A stretch of 64,000 nt of DNA from Bryobacterales bacterium (GCA_020847045.1 JADLCT010000054.1:1-64000); one strand, 5' to 3'. Positions 1-8,453 are shown, numbered from the stretch's first letter. Numbers and translations are program-made. Notes: generated by a model not told the origin, from the letters alone.

Positions 1-55
1 CACCGGCGAGGTGCTGCGCAAGAAAGCTGGCAAGGCCGGAGCGGGCGGCAAGTAG
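1..55 (+). CDS. rplF: 50S ribosomal protein L6, 3' end only
   Basis: Only the last 17 codons and the TAG stop (53-55) lie in the window. The translated tail, TGEVLRKKAGKAGAGGK, has the basic ending rich in KAGK that is typical of L6. The next gene is L18, which is the normal L6-L18-S5 order of the spc operon. Identification rests on this short tail plus synteny. Confidence 0.85.
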   Translation, partial: TGEVLRKKAGKAGAGGK

Positions 56-92
56 CCGCGCGTGGCCTGTGAGCAAAGGAGTCTAAGACGTC

Positions 93-455
93 ATGATTAA
101 CAAGCCATCCCGCATGCTGCATCGCGAGCGGATCCATAAACGCATCCGCGCGCGGGTCAGCGGCACGGCCGAACGTCCGCGTCTGGCCGTCTACCGCAGC
201 CTGACGCACATCTATGCGCAGGTGATCGACGACCGCGCCGGGGTTACCCTTGCCGCGGCCTCCACGCGCGAGAAGGACAGCAAGGTGAAGAATGGCGGCA
301 ATGTCGCGGGCGCCAAGGAGATCGGCAAGCTGGTGGCCGAGCGCGCCAAGGAAAAGGGCATCAAGTCGGTTGTGTTTGATCGTGGCGGCTATCTGTACCA
401 CGGCCGCGTGAAGGCGCTGGCCGAAGGCGCGCGCGAAGCGGGACTCGAGTTCTAA
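93..455 (+). CDS. rplR: 50S ribosomal protein L18
   Basis: The product is 120 residues, the usual size for L18, which binds 5S rRNA in the central protuberance of the large subunit. The N-terminus is strongly basic (residues 1-30), followed by the RPRLAVYRS motif and the C-terminal [28 protein letters not shown] block diagnostic of the family. The ATG at 93 is preceded by AAAGGAG at 74-80. It lies 37 bases after rplF and 20 before rpsE, so it is co-transcribed in the spc operon. Confidence 0.98.
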   Translation: MINKPSRMLHRERIHKRIRARVSGTAERPRLAVYRSLTHIYAQVIDDRAGVTLAAASTREKDSKVKNGGNVAGAKEIGKLVAERAKEKGIKSVVFDRGGYLYHGRVKALAEGAREAGLEF

Positions 456-475
456 GGGCAGACAAGGAAGATCGA

Positions 476-994
476 ATGCCGGTGAATCACATCAAAAAGA
501 CGGAAGTAGCGGGCCTGAACCTGAAGGAACAGGTGATCTCGATCAACCGCGTCACCAAGGTCGTCAAGGGCGGTAAGAATCTCAGCTTCGCGGCGCTGAT
601 TGTCATCGGCGATCCGGGCGCCAAGGTTGTCGGCTTCGGCACCGGCAAGGCGCGCGAGGTCCCCTCGGCGATCAAGAAGGGTATCGAGGCCGCCAAGCGG
701 AATTTGCGCAAGGTGCATGTCACGGAGCACTCGATCCTGCACCCGGTGCTTGGCCGCTTCGGTTCGGGCCAGGTGCTGCTGAAGCCGGCTCCGGCCGGAA
801 CGGGCGTCATCGCCGGTGGTCCCGTGCGCGCCGTCATGGAAGCGGCGGGCATCCCCAACGTCGTCACCAAGTCGATCGGTTCGCACAATCCGCACAATGT
901 GGTGCGCGCCGCGGTGGACGCGCTCGAACAGTTGCGCGACCGTGGCGAGGTGGCCGAATTGCGCGGCCTCCCGGTGGACCGGTTGAAGGCCTAG
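476..994 (+). CDS. rpsE: 30S ribosomal protein S5
   Basis: The product is 172 residues, normal for S5, a small-subunit protein involved in decoding fidelity and assembly. The N-terminal double-stranded RNA-binding region includes [14 protein letters not shown] and the glycine-rich stretch [24 protein letters not shown]. The C-terminal S5 fold contains the [20 protein letters not shown] block. An AAGGAAG ribosome-binding sequence lies just before the ATG at 476. It sits between rplR and rpmD in the conserved order. Confidence 0.98.
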   Translation: MPVNHIKKTEVAGLNLKEQVISINRVTKVVKGGKNLSFAALIVIGDPGAKVVGFGTGKAREVPSAIKKGIEAAKRNLRKVHVTEHSILHPVLGRFGSGQVLLKPAPAGTGVIAGGPVRAVMEAAGIPNVVTKSIGSHNPHNVVRAAVDALEQLRDRGEVAELRGLPVDRLKA

Positions 995-1022
995 CGGGGC
1001 GGGAACGAGGAAGGACAATCGC

Positions 1023-1208
1023 ATGTCGCAGGGAACGATCACGATCAAACTGGTGGCCAGTCCCACGGGACGGCCCGAGAAGCAGAAGGTGATTGTGCGC
1101 CAGTTGGGTTTGAAGAAGATGAACCAGACGGCGACGGTGCCGGATAACGCGGGCTTCCGCGGCATGGTGGCCAAAGTGCCCCATCTGCTGGCCATTGTGG
1201 AGAAGTAG
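1023..1208 (+). CDS. rpmD: 50S ribosomal protein L30
   Basis: The 61-residue product is the compact bacterial form of L30. It starts with a beta strand (TITIKLVASPTGRPEKQ) and has the family signature VRQLGLKKMNQTATVPDNAGFRGMVAKVPHLL. It follows rpsE by 28 bases, and an AGGAAGGA sequence precedes the start. It sits between S5 and L15, as in most bacteria. Confidence 0.97.
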   Translation: MSQGTITIKLVASPTGRPEKQKVIVRQLGLKKMNQTATVPDNAGFRGMVAKVPHLLAIVEK

Positions 1209-1236
1209 GCCGCCTCTGAGCAGGAGCTGACAGAAC

Positions 1237-1725
1237 ATGAATTTGAGCCAAGTTAAACCGCCCTCCGGACAGGTGAAAAAGCAGCGCCGCATCGGCCAGG
1301 GCATGGGCTCGGGCCGCGGCAAGTACTCCGGCCGTGGCGCCAAGGGCGCGCGCTCGGTGTCGGGTTATTCGAAGATGCGCGGGTTTGAAGGCGGCCAGAT
1401 GCCGCTGCACCGGCGCATGCCCAAGCGCGGTTTCACGAACCCGTTCAAGAAGGAATACGCGCTGTTGAACCTGGGCCGCCTGGAGAAACTCGAGGGTGAC
1501 ACCTTCACGCCGGAATCGCTTGTGGAAAGCGGCGTCATCAAGAGCCTGCGCGACGGTTTGAAGATCCTGGCCGGCGGCGAGCTGAAGCGCAAGATTCGCG
1601 TCACGGCCCACCTGTTCAGCGAGGAGGCGGAAAAGAAGATCACCGCGCTTGGCGGCACGGTCGAGAAGATCGCCGTCAAGCCCGCCGGTCCGCCGCCGAA
1701 GGAAAAGGCCAAGAAGAAGAAGTAG
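1237..1725 (+). CDS. rplO: 50S ribosomal protein L15
   Basis: The 162-residue product is L15, a large-subunit assembly protein. It has the glycine- and arginine-rich N-terminal extension (GQGMGSGRGKYSGRGAKGARS, about residues 28-48), the GFEGGQMPLHRRMPKRGF motif and a C-terminal globular domain. It ends in a lysine-rich tail (EKAKKKK) that is longer than in E. coli. The gene lies between rpmD and secY, which is the universal order. Confidence 0.98.
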   Translation: MNLSQVKPPSGQVKKQRRIGQGMGSGRGKYSGRGAKGARSVSGYSKMRGFEGGQMPLHRRMPKRGFTNPFKKEYALLNLGRLEKLEGDTFTPESLVESGVIKSLRDGLKILAGGELKRKIRVTAHLFSEEAEKKITALGGTVEKIAVKPAGPPPKEKAKKKK

Positions 1726-1767
1726 GGAACGGCCGGAGGCGCTCTCCGGTCTGTTGGGGATTGAGGC

Positions 1768-3168
1768 ATGAATAAGTTTCTGGAAGCCATCGCCAATGTG
1801 TTCCGCATCCCGGATCTGCGGAACCGCGTGTTGTTCACGCTCGGTTTGCTCGCCGTGTACCGTCTCGGCGCGCACATCCCCACGCCGGGCATTGACGCCA
1901 CGCGTTTAGAGCAGTTCTTCGCGCAGAACCAGGGTACGTTCTTCGGCTTCATCGATATGTTCAGCGGCGGCATGTTCCGCCGCCTCACCGTGTTTGCCCT
2001 GGGCATCATGCCCTACATCACGGCGTCGATCATTTTGCAGTTGATGACGGTGGTGGTGCCGACTCTGGAAAAGCTCTCCAAAGAGGGTGAGCTGGGCCGG
2101 CGCAAGATTACGCAGTGGACCCGGTATCTTACGGTCGGTCTGGCGATGATGCAGTCCATCGGTATCGCCACTACGCTGCAATCCATGCAGGGCGGCTTCG
2201 TGATGAATCCGGGCATCGGCTTCATCCTGATGACGATGATCTCGCTCACCACCGGAACTGCCTTTATAATGTGGCTCGGCGAGCAGATTACGGAACGCGG
2301 CATCGGCAACGGCATGTCGCTCATCATCTTCGCCGGCATTGTCCGCGGCCTGCCGTCGGCCATGGAAGAGATCTACACGAACGTGTTTGTCACCCGCCAA
2401 TGGACCGTGCTGCACGTCGGCGTCATCCTGCTCGTGATGATCGCCGTGGTGGCCTTCATTGTCCTGGTCGAGCGCGGCGAGCGGCGCATTCCGGTGCAGT
2501 ACGCCAAACGCATGGTCGGACGACGCATGATGGGAGGCCAGTCCACCCACCTGCCGTTGAAGGTGAACGCCGGCGGCGTAATCCCCGTGATCTTCGCCTC
2601 GTCCCTGCTGGCCATTCCGCAGAGTTTCATGGGCCTCGAACTGGTCCGGAACTCGGCCTGGTTGCGGGGTATGCTCACCTCGATCAGCCACTCCCAGCCG
2701 CTGTATTTCCTGATCTACACGGCGGGTATCATCTTTTTCTGCTTCTTCTACATCTCGATCATTTTCAATCCGAACGAAGCAGCCGACAACATGCGCAAAT
2801 ACGGCGGGTTCATCCCGGGCATCCGTCCCGGGCGGAACACGGCCGACTACATGAACAAGATTCTTACGCGGATCACGATGGTCGGCGGCCTGTACCTGGC
2901 GCTGCTTTCGATTATTCCCGAGATCATGATCTCGGGTGTGAAACTGCAAACCCTGCCCCTGGTGGGCGGATTCATCGACAACTACTTTCCGCGCTGGCTC
3001 CTGGACGGTTTGGGCGTCAGCTTTTACTTCGGCGGCACCTCGCTGCTGATCGTGGTCGGCGTGGCCATGGATACGGTGAACCAGATTGAAGCGCAGCTCA
3101 TCATGCGGCACTATGAGGGCTTCACGCCGCGTGCGGGACGAATCCGGGGACGCCGCAGCGCCTTCTAG
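1768..3168 (+). CDS. secY: Preprotein translocase subunit SecY
   Basis: The 466-residue product is the channel-forming subunit of the SecYEG translocon in the inner membrane. Ten hydrophobic segments can be traced. Motifs include the N-terminal FRIPDLRNRVLFTLGLLAVYRLGAHIPTPGID, the plug and TM2 region around SGGMFRRLTVFALGIMPYITASII, and the cytoplasmic loop VERGERRIPVQYAKRMVG. The C-terminus (IEAQLIMRHYEGFTPRAGRIRGRR) is typical. It is co-transcribed with the ribosomal genes, linking ribosome and translocon production. The 38-base gap to map contains no terminator. Confidence 0.98.
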   Translation: MNKFLEAIANVFRIPDLRNRVLFTLGLLAVYRLGAHIPTPGIDATRLEQFFAQNQGTFFGFIDMFSGGMFRRLTVFALGIMPYITASIILQLMTVVVPTLEKLSKEGELGRRKITQWTRYLTVGLAMMQSIGIATTLQSMQGGFVMNPGIGFILMTMISLTTGTAFIMWLGEQITERGIGNGMSLIIFAGIVRGLPSAMEEIYTNVFVTRQWTVLHVGVILLVMIAVVAFIVLVERGERRIPVQYAKRMVGRRMMGGQSTHLPLKVNAGGVIPVIFASSLLAIPQSFMGLELVRNSAWLRGMLTSISHSQPLYFLIYTAGIIFFCFFYISIIFNPNEAADNMRKYGGFIPGIRPGRNTADYMNKILTRITMVGGLYLALLSIIPEIMISGVKLQTLPLVGGFIDNYFPRWLLDGLGVSFYFGGTSLLIVVGVAMDTVNQIEAQLIMRHYEGFTPRAGRIRGRRSAF

Positions 3169-3206
3169 GCTGGTGTACAGTATAAGATAGAGGTTTTAGC
3201 GCCGCT

Positions 3207-3995
3207 GTGCATGATCAAAAACGCATGATCATTCGAAAAACGCCCGCGGAATTGGAAAAGATGCGGGCCAGCGGCCTTCTGGTTCATTCGATCCTGACCG
3301 AGCTGACAGCCATGGTTCGGGAGGGTGTGACGACGATGGATTTGGAGTTGGCCGCGGAAAAGATGATCCGCGATGCCGGCGCCCGGCCCGCTTTCAAAGG
3401 CTATTATGTGCCGGCGGTAGGCCAGCGGTTTGGATTTGTTTTGTGTACGAGTGTGAATGACGAGATCGTCCACGGCCTCCCTTCGGCGAAGGTGGAGTTG
3501 CAAAAGGGCGACATTGTTTCGATTGATACGGGCGTCGAGTTGAACGGCTGGTTTGGCGACTCGGCGACGACGGTTCCCGTTGGCGAGCCCGAGCCCAAAG
3601 TGAAGCGGCTTCTCGACGTGACGAAGGAGTCGTTGGAGCGGGCCATTGAGCAGGTGCGGCCGGGCAACCGTCTGTTCGACATCTGCGCGGCAGTGGAAAA
3701 CCATGTGAAAGCAAACGGTTTTTCCATTGTGAAAGAGTATGTGGGACATGGAATCGGCACCCAGTTGCATGAGGAGCCGCAGGTTCCGAACTATATTGAT
3801 CGCCGGAACGACAATCCCCGGCTCAAAGAAGGCATGGTCTTCGCGATTGAGCCGATGGTGAACGCCGGAGCGGGCGACAGCAGGTTGAAACCCGACCGTT
3901 GGACGGCCGTGGCGAAGGATGGCTCTTATTCGGCCCACTTCGAGCACTGCGTGGCGGTGACGGCGGATGGGCCGTGGGTCCTGACGAGGCCGTAA
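3207..3995 (+). CDS. map: Methionine aminopeptidase, type I
   Basis: The product (262 residues from the GTG at 3207, 256 from the ATG at 3225) removes N-terminal methionine from new proteins. It has the pita-bread fold and the five metal ligands: Asp in SIDTGVELNGWFGD (two Asp), His in YVGHGIGTQLHEEP, Glu in VFAIEPMVNAG and Glu in SAHFEHCVAVT. Neither start has a strong ribosome-binding site. An AGAGG at 3188-3192 favours the GTG slightly, while family length fits the ATG equally well. secY-map is the common order. The 3' end overlaps the infA-like frame. Confidence 0.96.
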   Translation: MHDQKRMIIRKTPAELEKMRASGLLVHSILTELTAMVREGVTTMDLELAAEKMIRDAGARPAFKGYYVPAVGQRFGFVLCTSVNDEIVHGLPSAKVELQKGDIVSIDTGVELNGWFGDSATTVPVGEPEPKVKRLLDVTKESLERAIEQVRPGNRLFDICAAVENHVKANGFSIVKEYVGHGIGTQLHEEPQVPNYIDRRNDNPRLKEGMVFAIEPMVNAGAGDSRLKPDRWTAVAKDGSYSAHFEHCVAVTADGPWVLTRP

Positions 3996-4246
3996 GCCGG
4001 CCAGGACCGGATGAGACGGGCGGACGGAAGCCACTGGCCGCCGAGGTGCTCGCCGAGTTGCCCCAGGCCAAGTGGCGCGTACGGTTGGATGACCGGCGCG
4101 AAATACTGGCTCACGCGGGTGCGGCCAGTGCTGTGAACTTTGTCCGGCTGCGGCCGGGCGATCGCGTGGAAGTGGTTCTTTCGTCCCACGATCCGGGACG
4201 GGGACGGATCACGAGGTTGTTGGATGTCCGGGGAGACCGCGCCTGA
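3974..4246 (+). CDS. infA: Divergent translation initiation factor IF-1-like protein
   Basis: This reading frame sits where infA is expected, between map and rpmJ. Residues about 20-85 align with the IF-1 OB fold: AEVLAELPQAKWRVRL matches the IF-1 region V.E.LP...FRV.L, then AH, a PGDRVEVVL strand, D and GRIT. Two things are unusual. The basic GKMRKNYI loop of typical IF-1 is replaced by GAASAVNFVRL, and the usual N-terminus (K.....I...G) is not recognisable. No ATG is available. I chose the GTG at 3974, which overlaps the end of map by 22 bases. A longer TTG start at 3899 is possible. It could be a degenerate or specialised copy, with a standard infA elsewhere. Confidence 0.65.
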   Translation: MGPDEAVSRPGPDETGGRKPLAAEVLAELPQAKWRVRLDDRREILAHAGAASAVNFVRLRPGDRVEVVLSSHDPGRGRITRLLDVRGDRA

Positions 4247-4288
4247 ACGGGGCGCTAAAGCCTGGAACGAAATAAGGAAAGGTGAGCC

Positions 4289-4402
4289 ATGAAGGTTCGC
4301 GCGTCGGTCAAAAAGATTTGTGAAAAGTGCAAGTTGCTGCAACGCCATGGCGTGATCCGGGTGATCTGCGTCAATCCGAAGCACAAGCAGCGTCAAGGCT
4401 AA
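4289..4402 (+). CDS. rpmJ: 50S ribosomal protein L36
   Basis: A 37-codon gene encodes [20 protein letters not shown] and continues to end KHKQRQG. Cys11, Cys14, Cys27 and His32 form the zinc-ribbon ligands of the zinc-binding (C+) form of L36. The ATG at 4289 has AAGGAAAGGTGAG upstream. Position between the infA-like frame and rpsM is canonical. It is shorter than common annotation cut-offs. Confidence 0.96.
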   Translation: MKVRASVKKICEKCKLLQRHGVIRVICVNPKHKQRQG

Positions 4403-4418
4403 GAAGGAGAACAGAAAC

Positions 4419-4799
4419 ATGGCGCGTATTGCAGGCGTGGATTTGCCGCCCCGGAAGCGGGCTGAAATCGGGCTTACCTATATCTACGGCGTGGGCCGCA
4501 CCCGCGCCAAGTCGATCCTGCACCGTGTGGGCATCGACGAGAACAAGAAGATCGCCGACCTCACAGAGGAAGAGGTGAACCGCATCCGTCTTCTGCTGGA
4601 AGAAGAAGGATCCATCGAAGGCGACCTGCGGAAGGAGCTTACGCTCAACGTCCGCCGCCTGATCGAAATGGGCTCCTATCGTGGTCTGCGCCACCGCCGC
4701 GGGTTGCCCGCGCGCGGCCAGCGCACGCACACCAACGCTCGCACGCGCAAAGGTCCGCGCCGCGGCACGGTGGCCAATAAGAAGAAGGCCGGCAAGTAA
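4419..4799 (+). CDS. rpsM: 30S ribosomal protein S13
   Basis: The 126-residue product is S13, located in the head of the small subunit and contacting tRNA and the large subunit. Motifs are the N-terminal [20 protein letters not shown], the helix-two-turn-helix region [11 protein letters not shown], and the C-terminal [27 protein letters not shown] tail. AAGGAG precedes the ATG. It opens the S13-S11-S4-alpha-L17 part of the operon. Confidence 0.98.
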   Translation: MARIAGVDLPPRKRAEIGLTYIYGVGRTRAKSILHRVGIDENKKIADLTEEEVNRIRLLLEEEGSIEGDLRKELTLNVRRLIEMGSYRGLRHRRGLPARGQRTHTNARTRKGPRRGTVANKKKAGK

Positions 4800-4897
4800 G
4801 AATTCGCCGCCGCGTCCGGCTACCCACTTGGGAGTGGCTACCCGCGGCAGTCCAGGCGCTCGTGGTTGGTGCGCCGTCATGAGATACAGAGGATTGA

Positions 4898-5314
4898 ATG
4901 GCTAAGGCTCAAGCAAAAAACGCCAAAGGCGGCAAGAAGAAGCAGTTCAAGAAGCGCGAAAAGAAGAACGTTCCTTCGGGGATTGTCTTCGTCCAAGCTT
5001 CGTTCAATAACACGATTGTGACCATCACGGACCAGACGGGCAATGTGCTCTCCTGGTCGAGCGCCGGAGCGCTGTTGTTCCGCGGCTCGCGAAAGGGTAC
5101 GCCCTTTGCCGCGCAGCAGGCGGCCTTCACCGCCGCCAGCAAAGCCAAGGAGTATGGCCTGCGCAGCGTGGTTGTGTTTGTCAGCGGTCCGGGTGCGGGC
5201 CGTGAGTCGGCTGTACGCGCTTTGGCGACGGCGGGCATCGAGGTGCGGTGCATCACCGACACCACTCCGATCCCGCATAACGGATGCCGTCCGCCCAAGA
5301 AGCGGCGCGTCTAA
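4898..5314 (+). CDS. rpsK: 30S ribosomal protein S11
   Basis: The 138-residue product is S11, in the platform of the small subunit. It has a lysine-rich N-terminal extension (residues 1-27), the [12 protein letters not shown] and [22 protein letters not shown] motifs, and the C-terminal [20 protein letters not shown] signature. The gap from rpsM is 98 bases and holds a small inverted repeat (CCACT/AGTGG, 4824-4837) but no T-run, so the operon probably continues through it. Confidence 0.98.
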   Translation: MAKAQAKNAKGGKKKQFKKREKKNVPSGIVFVQASFNNTIVTITDQTGNVLSWSSAGALLFRGSRKGTPFAAQQAAFTAASKAKEYGLRSVVVFVSGPGAGRESAVRALATAGIEVRCITDTTPIPHNGCRPPKKRRV

Positions 5315-5455
5315 GCGAGTGAACGGCCCCCGATGGGGTAAACGTAAGAAGCAAGGTAAGAAGGATGAAGGGCGACGAGACCGCCTGTAAACTTCACCAA
5401 CCGGACCGGCCACCTGATTGGGCCGGCCGTGAACAGGTCAAGGAGAACGAAAGAA
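5315..5455 (+). promoter_or_regulatory. 141-base leader of rpsD with a hairpin
   Basis: This is one of the widest gaps in the ribosomal cluster. It contains an inverted repeat, CCGGCC at 5406-5411 and GGCCGG at 5421-5426 with a 9-base loop, shortly upstream of the ribosome-binding site AAGGAG (5440-5445). S4 is known to repress translation from structured leaders in some bacteria, so this could be a control site. That is inference only, and no known S4 leader motif was matched. Confidence 0.3.
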
Positions 5456-6088
5456 GTGGCTCGATACATTGGCCCGGTTTGCCGCCTTTGCCGGCGTGAG
5501 GGCACGAAGCTGTTCCTGAAGGGGGAGCGCTGCTACAGCGAGAAGTGCGCCATCGAAAAGCGCAACTTCATCCCCGGCCAGCATGGCAAGGACCGCAAAC
5601 AGAAGATTGTCGGCTACGGCCTCCAGTTGCGCGAAAAGCAGAAGACGCGGCGCGTCTACGGCATGCTCGAAACGCAGTTCCGCAACACCTTCGAGAAGGC
5701 CACCAAGATGGACGGCATCACGGGTCACAACCTGATGTTCCTCCTCGAACGCCGTCTGGATAACGTCGTCTACCGCATGGGCTTCGGCACATCGCGGCCG
5801 CAAAGCCGCCAGGTTGTCCGCCACGGCCACATTCAGGTGAACGGCCGCAAAGTGAACATCCCCTCCTTCGTCGTGAAACCGGGCGACGTCGTCGAGGTGC
5901 GTGAAAAGAGCCGGAACAATGCCGCCATCCTGGCTGCCCGCGACGCCACCGCCCACCAGCCGAGCCCGAACTGGCTCGAAGTGGACAGGGAAGCGTTGAA
6001 GGCGAAAGTGCTCGGTCATCCGAAGCGTGAGGATCTGGTCCAAATCCAGATCAACGACCAGATGATCGTCGAGTTGTACTCGAAGTAA
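5456..6088 (+). CDS. rpsD: 30S ribosomal protein S4, zinc-binding form
   Basis: The 210-residue product is S4, a primary 16S rRNA binder needed for small-subunit assembly. I chose the GTG at 5456 because it gives the standard start M/V-ARYIGPVCRLCRREG and has AAGGAG ten bases upstream. An upstream ATG at 5429 would add nine unlikely residues. Cys9, Cys12, Cys26 and Cys31 make the zinc-finger (C+) form. The S4 RNA-binding domain is seen at RLDNVVYRMGFGTSRPQSRQVVRHGHI. The C-terminus IQINDQMIVELYSK is typical. Confidence 0.97.
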   Translation: MARYIGPVCRLCRREGTKLFLKGERCYSEKCAIEKRNFIPGQHGKDRKQKIVGYGLQLREKQKTRRVYGMLETQFRNTFEKATKMDGITGHNLMFLLERRLDNVVYRMGFGTSRPQSRQVVRHGHIQVNGRKVNIPSFVVKPGDVVEVREKSRNNAAILAARDATAHQPSPNWLEVDREALKAKVLGHPKREDLVQIQINDQMIVELYSK

Positions 6089-6154
6089 CCTCGGCCCGCG
6101 GTCTAACCGCCGCGGGACGGCTAGAGCGGGAAACCCCACCATAAGGAGAAAAGC

Positions 6155-7189
6155 ATGTTTAAGGGTTTTCAGAAGCCGAAGCGGCTGGTGGCCAACACTG
6201 AGACGCTCAACGAGCGTTACGGCATGTTCTGGGCGCAGCCCTTCGAACGTGGATTCGGCACCACCATCGGCAGCGGCCTGCGCCGCGTGCTGCTCAGCTC
6301 CATCGAAGGCGCGGCCATCACGGCCGTGCGCATCGAAGGTGTGTCGCACGAGTTCAGTCCCATTCCCGGCGTCGTCGAAGACGCCACCGACATCATCCTG
6401 AACCTGAAGCAGGTACCCTTCAAGATGGAGGGAGAGGGCGTCCGCACGGCGCGCATCAAAATCGACGGCGCGGGCGAAGTGCTCAGCGGACAGATTGAAG
6501 TGGAGGGCGACGTCGAAGTGCTCGACCGTCACCTGCATATCGCCACGGTCAGCGAAGGCGGCAAGCTGAACATCGAAATGCGGCTCAAGTCCGGCCGTGG
6601 CTACGTCTCGGCCGACCGCAACTTCGATGACGATCTGCCGGTCGACTTCATCCCCATCGACTCGGTCCACTCGCCCGTCCGCAAGGTCAATTTCGCCGTC
6701 GAGGCCGCCCGCCTCGGCCAGATGACCGACTACGACAAACTCACCATCGAGGTGTGGACCAACGGCGCCATTGCCCCGCAGGACGCCATCGGCCAGGCCG
6801 CCAAGCTGCTCAAGGACCACATGAGCATCTTCATCAACTTCGAGGAACTCCCCGAGGTGGCCGAAGAGCCGGCCGAGCGCGCCATCAACCAGATGAACGA
6901 GGTGCTGAACCGTTCCGTCGAGGAACTCGAACTCAGTGTCCGTTCCTACAACTGCCTCAAGAACGCCAATATTCAAACCATCGGCGACCTCGTGCAGAAG
7001 TCCGAGGCCGAGATGCTTCGCACCAAGAACTTCGGCCGCAAGTCGCTGAATGAAATCAAGGAAATCCTGCAAGGCCTCGGCCTCAGCTTCGGTATGCGCT
7101 TCGACTCGCAGGGCCGGCTGATTTCGCCCACCGGCCAGCCGGTCGCCCTGGGCGATGAGCCCGCCGAACCGTTGGAAGCAGGCGAATAA
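6155..7189 (+). CDS. rpoA: RNA polymerase alpha subunit
   Basis: The 344-residue product is the alpha subunit that nucleates RNA polymerase assembly and contacts UP elements and activators. Residues 1 to about 235 form the N-terminal dimerisation domain ([51 protein letters not shown]). Residues about 255-320 form the helix-hairpin-helix C-terminal domain ([34 protein letters not shown]). AAGGAG precedes the ATG at 6155. It is followed after 21 bases by rplQ. Confidence 0.98.
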   Translation: MFKGFQKPKRLVANTETLNERYGMFWAQPFERGFGTTIGSGLRRVLLSSIEGAAITAVRIEGVSHEFSPIPGVVEDATDIILNLKQVPFKMEGEGVRTARIKIDGAGEVLSGQIEVEGDVEVLDRHLHIATVSEGGKLNIEMRLKSGRGYVSADRNFDDDLPVDFIPIDSVHSPVRKVNFAVEAARLGQMTDYDKLTIEVWTNGAIAPQDAIGQAAKLLKDHMSIFINFEELPEVAEEPAERAINQMNEVLNRSVEELELSVRSYNCLKNANIQTIGDLVQKSEAEMLRTKNFGRKSLNEIKEILQGLGLSFGMRFDSQGRLISPTGQPVALGDEPAEPLEAGE

Positions 7190-7210
7190 TCCACCGGAGA
7201 GAGTCACGCA

Positions 7211-7666
7211 ATGCGTCATAGAAGAGCTGGAAACAAACTCAGCCGTCCCCTGGGACACCGCCGGGCCCTACTGCGGAACCTGGCCACCTCGATCATCGAA
7301 CACGACTTCGCCATCACCACCGTTCCCAAGGCGAAGGCCGTCAAGCCGATCGTGGAGAAGATGATTACGCTCGGCAAAGATGGTTCACTCGCCGCCCGCC
7401 GCCGCGCCGCTTCCTTCCTGCAAACGCCCGATTCGGTGAAGAAGGTGTTCGACAAGCTCGGCGCCCGGTTCGCCCAGCGCAGTGGCGGCTACACCCGCAT
7501 CACCCGCCTTGGGCCCCGCAAGGGCGATGGCGCGGAACTGTGCAAGATCGAACTGGTCGGCACGGAGCTCGTGAAACGCGCTGCGGATCGCGCCAAGCGC
7601 CGCGAAGAGCGCCTGAAAGCCCTGCGCGAGGGCCGCGAAGGCGAGGCCGGCGAGCCCGAAGAATAG
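7211..7666 (+). CDS. rplQ: 50S ribosomal protein L17
   Basis: The 151-residue product begins MRHRRAGNKLSRPLGHRRALLRNLATSII, the L17 signature, and has the core GGYTRITRLGPRKGDGAELCKIELV. A charged C-terminal tail (residues about 118-151, rich in R, E and G) extends beyond the E. coli protein. It is the last gene of the operon and is followed by a clear terminator. Confidence 0.97.
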   Translation: MRHRRAGNKLSRPLGHRRALLRNLATSIIEHDFAITTVPKAKAVKPIVEKMITLGKDGSLAARRRAASFLQTPDSVKKVFDKLGARFAQRSGGYTRITRLGPRKGDGAELCKIELVGTELVKRAADRAKRREERLKALREGREGEAGEPEE

Positions 7667-7689
7667 ATCATTCAAAAACAACAACTTGC

Positions 7690-7723
7690 AGCCCGGATCT
7701 CCGCAGGGAGGTCCGGGCTTTTT
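7690..7723 (+). terminator. Rho-independent terminator of the ribosomal operon
   Basis: An 8-base-pair stem, AGCCCGGA (7690-7697) with TCCGGGCT (7712-7719), closes a 14-base loop and is followed by a run of five T residues (7719-7723). It lies 23 bases after the rplQ stop, exactly where transcription of the long operon should end. Confidence 0.9.
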
Positions 7724-7797
7724 GCTTTCCCGCCCCCCCAAGAACTCAAAATATGAGTGCGTGACGCTAATATGTATCAGATCACCATCACATTTAT

Positions 7798-7826
7798 TTG
7801 ACAATATGGTTATCATGTTATATGAT
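7798..7826 (+). promoter_or_regulatory. Sigma-70-type promoter of the Hsp20 gene, with overlapping inverted repeat
   Basis: A perfect -35 TTGACA (7798-7803) is separated by 17 bases from TATGAT (7821-7826). An inverted repeat, ATCAT-N5-ATGAT (7812-7826), overlaps the -10 box, and a second one, ACTCA-N5-TGAGT (7744-7758), lies further upstream. The overlap suggests a repressor site. Neither repeat matches the CIRCE or HAIR consensus. The surrounding sequence is clearly AT-rich for this genome. Confidence 0.75.
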
Positions 7827-7874
7827 CAGTTCAGGTGGCAACACCAAGATCATCAATAACGAGGTATCAAAGCC

Positions 7875-8318
7875 ATGACTCTCACCAAATACCGCACCCT
7901 CTGGGACGAACTCGAAGACTTCCCCCGCAGCGTCAAGTTGTTCGAAGACACCTTTAACCGTGCCCTCGGCGCCGGCGAGCGCGGCCCCTGGACTCCCGCC
8001 GTCGACGTCGTGGAATCCGAAAATGAACTCGCTTTCACGGTTGACCTGCCCGGCATGAAGCAGGAGGACATCGAGGTGAATGTCGAAAACGGCACGCTCA
8101 CAATCAAGGGACATCGCAAGTTCGAGCAGGAGGTCAGCGAAAAGGGGTATCACAGGATCGAACGCTCCTACGGCGGCTTCAGCCGCGCCTTCGCCCTGCC
8201 TGACAGCGTCAATTTCGAGAAGGTCGACGCGACCTACAAGGACGGCGTCCTGACGATCAAGGCGGCCAAGCGCGAGGCCGCCAAGCCGCGTAGTGTGAAG
8301 GTCGCCATCGCCGGCTAA
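7875..8318 (+). CDS. Small heat shock protein, Hsp20 family
   Basis: The 147-residue product is an ATP-independent holdase that binds unfolding proteins. The alpha-crystallin domain spans about residues 38-135: PAVDVVESENELAFTVDLPGM, EDIEVNVENGTLTIKGHRK, then the GVLTI strand that carries the conserved A-x-x-x-G-V-L motif. The N-terminal arm contains RTLWDELEDFPRSVKLFEDTF. GAGG lies upstream of the ATG. It is transcribed from its own strong promoter and is followed by htpX, another stress gene. Confidence 0.95.
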   Translation: MTLTKYRTLWDELEDFPRSVKLFEDTFNRALGAGERGPWTPAVDVVESENELAFTVDLPGMKQEDIEVNVENGTLTIKGHRKFEQEVSEKGYHRIERSYGGFSRAFALPDSVNFEKVDATYKDGVLTIKAAKREAAKPRSVKVAIAG

Positions 8319-8328
8319 CCGGCAGCAC

Positions 8329-8385
8329 CGGGGGATCACCCCCGAAGTGATCATCGCGGACGGTACTCAGCCGAGGCCGTCCGCG
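8329..8385 (+). terminator. Two hairpins after the Hsp20 gene, possible terminator
   Basis: A 6-base-pair hairpin, CGGGGG (8329-8334) with CCCCCG (8339-8344), is followed by a 9-base-pair stem, CGCGGACGG (8355-8363) with CCGTCCGCG (8377-8385). There is no clear T-run, so termination may be partial or the hairpins may protect the mRNA end. Confidence 0.45.
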
Positions 8386-8453
8386 TTCGTGTCTGGGAAC
8401 CTGCCGTTTTTGCGGGCCGTATGACATCCTAAGGGAGAGAGACTGCAACTTTT

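Noticed and set aside
5438..7258. A 606-codon open frame on the minus strand
   Set aside because: It runs antisense to rpsD and rpoA, with leucine, aspartate and histidine-rich sequence and no recognisable motif.
7744..7758. Possible HAIR or CIRCE operator upstream of the Hsp20 gene
   Set aside because: HAIR is CTTGAGT-N7-ACTCAAG, but here the half-sites are in the opposite order with a 5-base spacer. CIRCE half-sites are absent.
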